This document shows positions 8,802 through 12,658 of a DNA stretch of 12,658 nt, in pieces. Below the pieces are notes generated by a model. The model was not told where the DNA came from. It did no database searches and saw only the letters and a list, made by a program, of their open reading frames with translations. Within the stretch, counting starts at the first letter, position 1; the number at the start of each line of letters is the position of its first letter. The position numbers were made by a program, and so were the translations under genes. Source of the DNA: Thoreauomyces humboldtii (taxonomy: Eukaryota; Chytridiomycota; Chytridiomycetes; Spizellomycetales; Powellomycetaceae); contig JADGJA010000677.1 in the NCBI GenBank assembly GCA_027596035.1, positions 1-12,658 on the forward strand, given 5' to 3'.

Positions 8802-8869
8802 ACTGTGGCTCAGTGGTTAGTGCGCTCCAGCTCACACTGGAGGCCACGGGTTCGAATCCCGTGGGGGTC
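8798..8869 (+). tRNA. tRNA-like sequence, degenerate cloverleaf (SINE head or tRNA pseudogene)
   Basis: The A box TGGCTCAGTGG (8806-8816) and the exact B box GGTTCGAATCC (8849-8859) are present. The T arm is perfect (ACGGG/CCCGT around TTCGAAT). The acceptor pairs G8798-C8869, A-T, C-G, C-G, then an A/G mismatch, C-G and T-G. One extra base lies between the acceptor and the D stem, which itself has a T/T mismatch. The anticodon stem CTCCAG/CTGGAG closes a loop of only six bases (CTCACA); restoring one base would give a Val(CAC)-type loop. These defects argue against a working tRNA while leaving the Pol III promoter intact. Confidence 0.6.
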
Positions 8870-8902
8870 TGGCACTCGGACCCAGCTAAACTGAGTGAGC
8901 CC

Positions 8903-8920
8903 CTGGGGAGACGTCCCCAG
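8903..8920 (+). other. Perfect 7-bp hairpin in the body of the element
   Basis: CTGGGGA pairs with TCCCCAG around a GACG loop. It lies between the tRNA-like head and the ribozyme-like domain and is a likely structural module of the RNA. Confidence 0.7.
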
Positions 8921-8940
8921 CTGGATGCGGCGATAGTAAC

Positions 8941-9003
8941 GGGTTAATGCAGCTACCCCGATCCAAAGCCCGGAAACCTCAAAAGAGGGATGCAGATGGG
9001 CCT
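8941..9003 (+). ncRNA. Twister-like self-cleaving ribozyme (type P1)
   Basis: The order of elements matches the twister fold. P1 is GGG (8941-8943) with CCT (9001-9003). The cleavage-side segment TT|AATGCAGC puts predicted self-cleavage between U8945 and A8946. P4 pairs C8958-G8973, C8959-G8972 and G8960-C8971 around the loop TCCAAAGC (8962-8969), which keeps the conserved AAG; CCCGG follows. A P5 hairpin CCTC-AAAA-GAGG (8977-8988) comes next, then TGCAGA (8991-8996), whose GCA can pair with the TGC of AATGCAGC as P2. The loop bases UCCA (8962-8965) can pair with UGGG (8997-9000) as the long-range pseudoknot, matching the UUAC/GUAA pairing I recall in the env22 twister while differing in sequence. 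P3 seems absent (four bases, TACC). P1 is short (two G-C and one G-U). Calls are by eye, without a covariance model. Confidence 0.68.
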
Positions 9004-9011
9004 TTCATATA

Positions 9012-9046
9012 TTTTTCGAGGTTTTTTATTTATTTTTTATTTTTTT
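9012..9046 (+). terminator. T-run cluster, likely Pol III terminators
   Basis: Runs of five (9012-9016), six (9022-9027), six (9033-9038) and seven (9040-9046) Ts follow the ribozyme-like domain. Eukaryotic Pol III stops at four or more Ts on the non-template strand, so transcripts from the internal promoter upstream should end here. Confidence 0.55.
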
Positions 9047-9047
9047 A

Positions 9048-10462
9048 TTTCGATCGCGCCGACTCGATATTGTGTATGCCATGACTGTCCATCCGGTTCA
9101 AGTTGCTTTCCTGCAGGACCGAGCTTACCTTTTTTGCGTGATGACTGTGACGAGCGTGCCGAGATCGCTAATGATCAAGCTGGATGCCCGATCTTTTTAG
9201 CGGTGAGTTCATCGGCCCAACTTTTGATCTTGGCCGCAAGGAAAGACATAATGGCAAATGCTATCGTGACCGGTCACCGAACCCAGATCCTCTCAATGAC
9301 TCCCATCTGGCATTACCATCGCTTCGAACAAGCAGGACCGCCATTGTCAAGCGGCACTGTCATTCCTCGACATCTTCCGGTTTGCCGAACCTGCAAGTCG
9401 GTTCGATAGTGGGGGGTTGGCTGTCGGTTGCGCGGCGGGACCGCCCTGGGTGCGGGTACCTCCACGTCGCTCTTTCTAGCAAGGACAAAGTACCCTCCTT
9501 TTTCCTCTCTCAGGTCCATCTGCTTTCTCTTCTTCAACATGCGATGGACGTCCATCAGACCATGAAAAGAAACGGATGTCTGGATTGACCTGCCGAACCC
9601 TCATGGAGTCCTACCACGTTCCTTCCGTAGATGCTCCGTCTTACCCGACCAGTTTAGCTTGTTCTGCGGGCCTCTGTCGCATAAGTCCGCTTCATGGTCA
9701 TGGACTGGACCAGGGAGAGCAGGAGGACCATTGGAATGTAGTTGGAAGACGAAAACACCCCGAAGACGAAGGTCTTTCTTGTGGGATCGTTTCCTTAGCA
9801 ACCAACCTCAGGGACACGACAAAGGAAAAAAGGGTTCCCTTCCTCCCCTTCCCCCCTATCCGTCCCGACGAACAGCCAAACACGTCATGAATGGGCATCG
9901 GGCGGTTGCACCTCCCTAGCTTGACTAGATTCCCGAACTTCGCGTGGACGAGGCGTGACATCGATCATCTGAAAGTTGACTCCCCACTGTCCAAAACTCG
10001 ACCACCGGTTGCAAACTAACAGAGCGACAAGACGTCCATTTCATTGTTCCCGCGTCCAGGATGTACGCTCAGGGAGTGGGCTAAAAGGTGGTGATATACG
10101 AGTGGGTACTAATAGGTGTGTATAGATGCATCTACTCTATAGTCCTACGGTTCGTGATTTCCGCCTCCTCTTACTCCAACCCTCAGAGCTGCATATCCAA
10201 AAAGCGAGACGAGAAAGAGACGAAAAGGAGAGCGTACATGTTGTGTGTTCAAGTGTGAGTCAAGTCCAGATTCATGTAAAAGAGTCAAAAAACAAAAAAA
10301 TGTTCAAAGCGCCATAGGTTTTTTTGTACTATGGGGAGGGCAAAGTTTCGTCGGCGAAGACGAGGACCGCCTTCTACCCGTCCGTGAGAGAGAGAGGGGG
10401 GGGGGAGGAAAATGTCGGGAAGAAAAAACAGAAGAGAGAGAGAGCAAAAGGTTTTTTTCCAC
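9048..10462. other. Intergenic stretch without a supported gene
   Basis: No gene is supported. A + strand protein-like run near 9062-9200 (YCVCHDCPSGSSCFPAGP, then RDDCDERAEIANDQAGCPIF) is followed by a strong donor-like GGTGAGT near 9198, and could continue the relic interrupted by the element. A 134-codon frame at 9184-9588 lacks domain character. GA-rich tracts and a G run near 10385-10440 lie just beyond the transporter stop and probably belong to its 3' untranslated region. Confidence 0.45.
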
Positions 10463-11602
10463 TTAGTAGATGCCGTCGCCGGCGACGACTCCGGGCTCGT
10501 GGAAGCCGGACGCGTAGCCCTTGTCCTGGGCGGCGTGGTGTCGGGAGTGGGCGAAACGGGGGAGTACCTCGCGCTTGGGGTTGGCCTCGTGGAGGACGTA
10601 GAGGGCCACTCGGTACGTGGCGAGCGCTGAGGATACGATCCAGAAGTACTGAGAAACGGGAAGAAAAGGAAAGAGGAAAAAGGTTAAGACTGGGGCGACG
10701 ACGACGACGATCGGACGATGGGGAAGGGAAGAGGGGGCACGAAGAAATACTTACTCCCATCAGCTTGAGGATCGCCGTCTCAGAGATGAACCAGCCGAGA
10801 ACGCCGAGGAGGGATCCGGTGGCGAGGGTGAAGAGGGACGATGCCCAGATCAAGTCGCGGAAGGTACTGAAAGAAGATGACGAAAGAAAAAACAAAAGTC
10901 AGTTCAACGATCACAAGAGCGACGACGACGACGACGAGGATGAGACTTACGCAGCGGCGGTGAGAACGTAGGTGAGGATGGCGAGAGGAACCATCCAGAT
11001 GGCCCAAGCATCATTGTAGGCGTATCGGTTGACGATGCCGCCGACAGCCGCGTCGGGGTGGATGACAGCGAGGGAGAGGGAGACGGCGATCCAGAAGGCT
11101 CCCCACATGGTGTGGAAGACGGTGGCCAAGGTGTCGCGAGAGCTACGAAAAAGGAACGGAGGGAGAGCACATTTGTTAGACAGGTGGGTCGGACAGCGGA
11201 CGACGACGACGACGACGGCAAAGGTAGTCAGTCTTTCGACTGCTATGAAGTTACTTACTTGAAGGACCACATTCCAGCGGCGAACTGACCGAATCCGCCA
11301 AAGGTGAGGAGGAAGGGCCAGAGTGCGAAAGGGGTGAGCTCGTTGCCGTACCACGATGCGAGCCAGGTGGCGACGATGAAGGTGGACGAGGCGAATGCAG
11401 CGAGACCGAGTGCCGAGGGAGCGGCGATCGGGGTCAGGTTGATGCGAGCGAAGGGACCGCCGGCGTTGGTCTTGTGGTGGTTGCCGGGGAGATCGTAGGC
11501 GGGTCCATCGTGGTCGAGTGTGTTGGTGGACATGATTTGCTGCCCGTTGTTGGTGGCCTGGGAGTGTGCGAGAGGAGGCTGAGTAGTAGATTCGTAGGGC
11601 AT
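10463..11602 (-). CDS. GPR1/FUN34/YaaH (Ato) family acetate transporter (four exons, 277 aa)
   Basis: Exons are 11602-11259, 11142-10951, 10866-10755 and 10648-10463. All introns have GTAAGT-like donors and TAG/CAG acceptors (116, 84 and 106 bases), and the frames join cleanly. About 55 hydrophilic N-terminal residues are followed by six hydrophobic segments near 57-83, 90-113, 119-141, 159-180, 182-204 and 212-236, and a basic cytosolic tail. The family word FGGFGQFAAGMWSF (about 101-114) followed by a WGAFW motif is diagnostic. These proteins carry acetate and other short monocarboxylates, or ammonium in some members, across the plasma membrane. The usual NPAPLGL signature reads APSALGL here (61-67), with Asn and the second Pro replaced. 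The first ATG has AAA before it; an in-frame ATG at residue 24 is an alternative start. Confidence 0.92.
10649..10754 (-). other. Transporter intron 3 with a (TCG)n tract
   Basis: This 106-base intron (GTAAGT...TTTCTCAG) joins LKLMG-YFWIVSS in phase 0. It has four to five TCG units mid-intron, a TTAAC branch-like site and a long pyrimidine tract. Confidence 0.87.
10867..10950 (-). other. Transporter intron 2 with a (TCG)n tract
   Basis: This 84-base intron (GTAAGT...TTTCAG) joins LTAA-A-TFRD. About five TCG units begin 13 bases after the donor. Confidence 0.87.
11143..11258 (-). other. Transporter intron 1 with a (TCG)n tract
   Basis: This 116-base GT-AG intron (donor GTAAGT, acceptor TTCGTAG) joins GMWSF-N-SRDT. 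It carries about six tandem TCG/GTC units (11200-11217 on the + strand as GAC repeats). Confidence 0.85.
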
Positions 11603-12496
11603 TTAGCCAGTTGATTGAAGATGAAAAAGATAAAAGAAAGAGGGGTGGAAAGTGCCCTGACAGACGGTGATAAGAAGGAGAGAGAGAGAATCAAGCGATG
11701 ATTGATATTGCTGTGATGTTGTGATGTGTGTGCTGTCAGGGTGTCAAGGTCGGTGTAAGGATGAGAGAAGGCCCGGGCGGACGCTCGCGACCCTCGTGCT
11801 TATATCACCGTCGCTTAATTCCCCCTCTGACCTATGCACGCCAGGCCCGCGCAGTGCGCATCTTTCGCCCAGCGTTTACTGCCGTGCGCACATGGTTTTC
11901 TGGCCCGGGTCCCGCCTTCAGAGATGACGCAGGAACGACATCACGTCACAATATGTATGCGAGAGTCATTCGTGGCGCCCTCTAGCCCGAACGGTGGCAG
12001 GTTCTCGGCCATGGTCGGTGGTGAAAGACTGGTGGGGGAGGTGATCAAAACAGGTACCAAGGTGCGATCAGCGGACCGTCCCAGCCTCCTTCGCTCTGGG
12101 AACCACGTTGGGTAATGACGCGCACGGGTGGATCTCATGTGAGATGATTGTCGGAGTTTAATGCTACCCTATTCTTAGGTTGACCCCCACATTTCATAAC
12201 TCTAGGCCGGGATAAATTAATGAAAGCATGATGGCGTATAGAAGAAAGGTTCTGCGGATTCAGTAAGCGACGGACGCTGTCATCTAACCCATACATGTAC
12301 GCTGTCTAGTAGGCTGTCTACGCCCGGTCCACGCTCCCACCTCCCCAAAAAATTAAAAGATATCAATACGTATCATGGGAAACGGAATCCGTGACGAAAG
12401 CAGGGCCGGGAGTGTAAGTAGTGCACGAAAGTCCAGCTCTGCATCACAACTCTGCCAGCGAAATGAACGTAGTCCCAAGTGAAAGAAAAGTTTTCA
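11603..12496 (-). promoter_or_regulatory. Upstream region of the transporter gene
   Basis: No gene is seen in these 0.9 kb. Reading toward the transporter, a CT-rich leader fills about 11700-11603, and a TATAA-like element lies at 11804-11800, some 200 bases before the ATG. Three TGACG cores (near 11925, 11944 on the opposite strand, and 12114) could bind bZIP factors. A CGG-N3-CCG inverted repeat (ACGGAATCCGT, 12382-12392) fits the spacing of some Zn2Cys6 regulators, but it is far upstream. All assignments are by motif only. Confidence 0.4.
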
Positions 12497-12565
12497 TCAG
12501 TTCTGATGATCGTAATCTCCGTCCTCAGCGCCCCACGCTTCGTTCTGCTTTTCCATGGTTTCGAT
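12497..12565 (-). CDS. Last exon of a gene cut by the right window edge
   Basis: On the minus strand a strong acceptor (CCGCTCTTCAG, ending at 12566) opens a 22-codon frame reading IETMEKQNEAWGAEDGDYD then HQN and a TGA at 12499-12497. The polypyrimidine tract, clean frame and acidic, Trp-containing sequence make this a credible terminal exon. The preceding intron extends at least toward 12658 and includes a 15-base G run (+ strand). The product is not recognised; the rest of the gene lies outside the window. Confidence 0.6.
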   Translation of the reverse strand: METMEKQNEAWGAEDGDYDHQN

Positions 12566-12608
12566 CTGAAGAGCGGGGAAGAGAAGAGTTAAGCTAACAC
12601 GCTCGACA

Positions 12609-12623
12609 GGGGGGGGGGGGGGG
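12609..12623 (+). repeat. Fifteen-base G homopolymer
   Basis: An uninterrupted run of 15 Gs, followed by TGGGGG, sits inside the putative intron of the right-edge gene. Its exact length is prone to sequencing and slippage error. Confidence 0.9.
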
Positions 12624-12658
12624 TGGGGGTTAAACCAGGGACCGGCCCCCCGGCACGG

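Larger units (their letters stand above)
8798..9047 (+). mobile_element. Candidate tRNA-derived SINE-like Pol III unit carrying a twister ribozyme
   Basis: The unit has, in order: a tRNA-like head (8798-8869) with internal Pol III promoter boxes; a structured body with a 7-bp hairpin at 8903-8920; a twister-like ribozyme at 8941-9003; and a T-rich tail with runs of 5, 6, 6 and 7 Ts between 9012 and 9046. The first run, at 9012-9016, would terminate a Pol III transcript of about 220 bases. The degenerate cloverleaf, compact size and abrupt junction with protein-like sequence on the left suggest a SINE or retrozyme-like element. No target-site duplication is visible and copy number cannot be judged from one window, so a single tRNA-ribozyme locus is also possible. 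Confidence 0.5.

Noticed and set aside
8799..8869. Functional Val(CAC) tRNA gene
   Set aside because: The anticodon loop is one base short, and the acceptor/D region has an extra base and mismatches.
9184..9588. 134-codon + strand frame with an ATG
   Set aside because: Parts look protein-like, but there are no domains and the later half is low in character; it was kept only as part of the possible relic.
10374..10895. 173-codon minus-strand frame over transporter exons 3 and 4
   Set aside because: It reads through intron 3 and leaves the transporter frame in exon 4; the spliced model explains the same bases better.
12501..12530. CTGATGA word as a hammerhead ribozyme core
   Set aside because: No GAAA partner or flanking stems follow, and it lies opposite the end of the terminal exon.

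Overview
The window looks like nuclear DNA of a filamentous or dimorphic fungus, more likely a basidiomycete than an ascomycete, though that placement is inference. The evidence is: genes split by short GT-AG introns of about 70-116 bases with GTAAGT-like donors and pyrimidine-rich acceptors; CT-rich leaders before start codons; a fungal C2H2 transcription factor with Q-, D/E- and G-rich tails; and a fungal GPR1/FUN34/YaaH transporter.

Layout. 1-312 is the open 3' end of an unrecognised + strand gene. 453-909 (-) holds a protein-like reading frame that needs a frame shift, perhaps a relic. 1516-3691 (+) is a two-exon gene for a 699-residue zinc-finger protein. 3692-5559 is gene-poor and has microsatellites and an 18-base direct repeat. 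5560-about 6266 (-) is an unrecognised acidic-protein gene whose 5' end is unresolved. 6704-7792 (-) is a three-exon gene for a 297-residue protein with a C-terminal SH3 domain, resembling yeast Lsb1/Pin3. 8073-8801 (+) holds startless protein-like segments. 8798-about 9047 (+) is a compact candidate RNA polymerase III unit. 9048-10462 has no gene I can support. 10463-11602 (-) is a four-exon gene for a 277-residue acetate-transporter-family protein. 12497-12565 (-) is the last exon of a gene running off the right edge.

The most interesting part is 8798-9047. A degenerate tRNA-like head with a good A box and an exact B box is followed by a structured body. At 8941-9003 lies a sequence that matches, by eye, the twister self-cleaving ribozyme core: the UAAUGCAGC cleavage-side segment, a P4 hairpin with the AAGC loop motif, an optional P5 hairpin, the GCAGA segment, and a loop-to-3'-strand pseudoknot that stays paired despite sequence change. 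T-runs suited to Pol III termination follow. I read this as a tRNA-derived SINE-like or retrozyme-like element carrying a twister ribozyme. It needs a covariance-model search and a copy-number search to confirm.

The genes do not form one pathway. The zinc-finger factor, SH3 protein and transporter are ordinary neighbours. The transporter has (TCG)n tracts in all three introns and a changed NPAPLGL signature. The SH3 gene has a perfect Gcn4-type bZIP site sharing one base with its TATA element.
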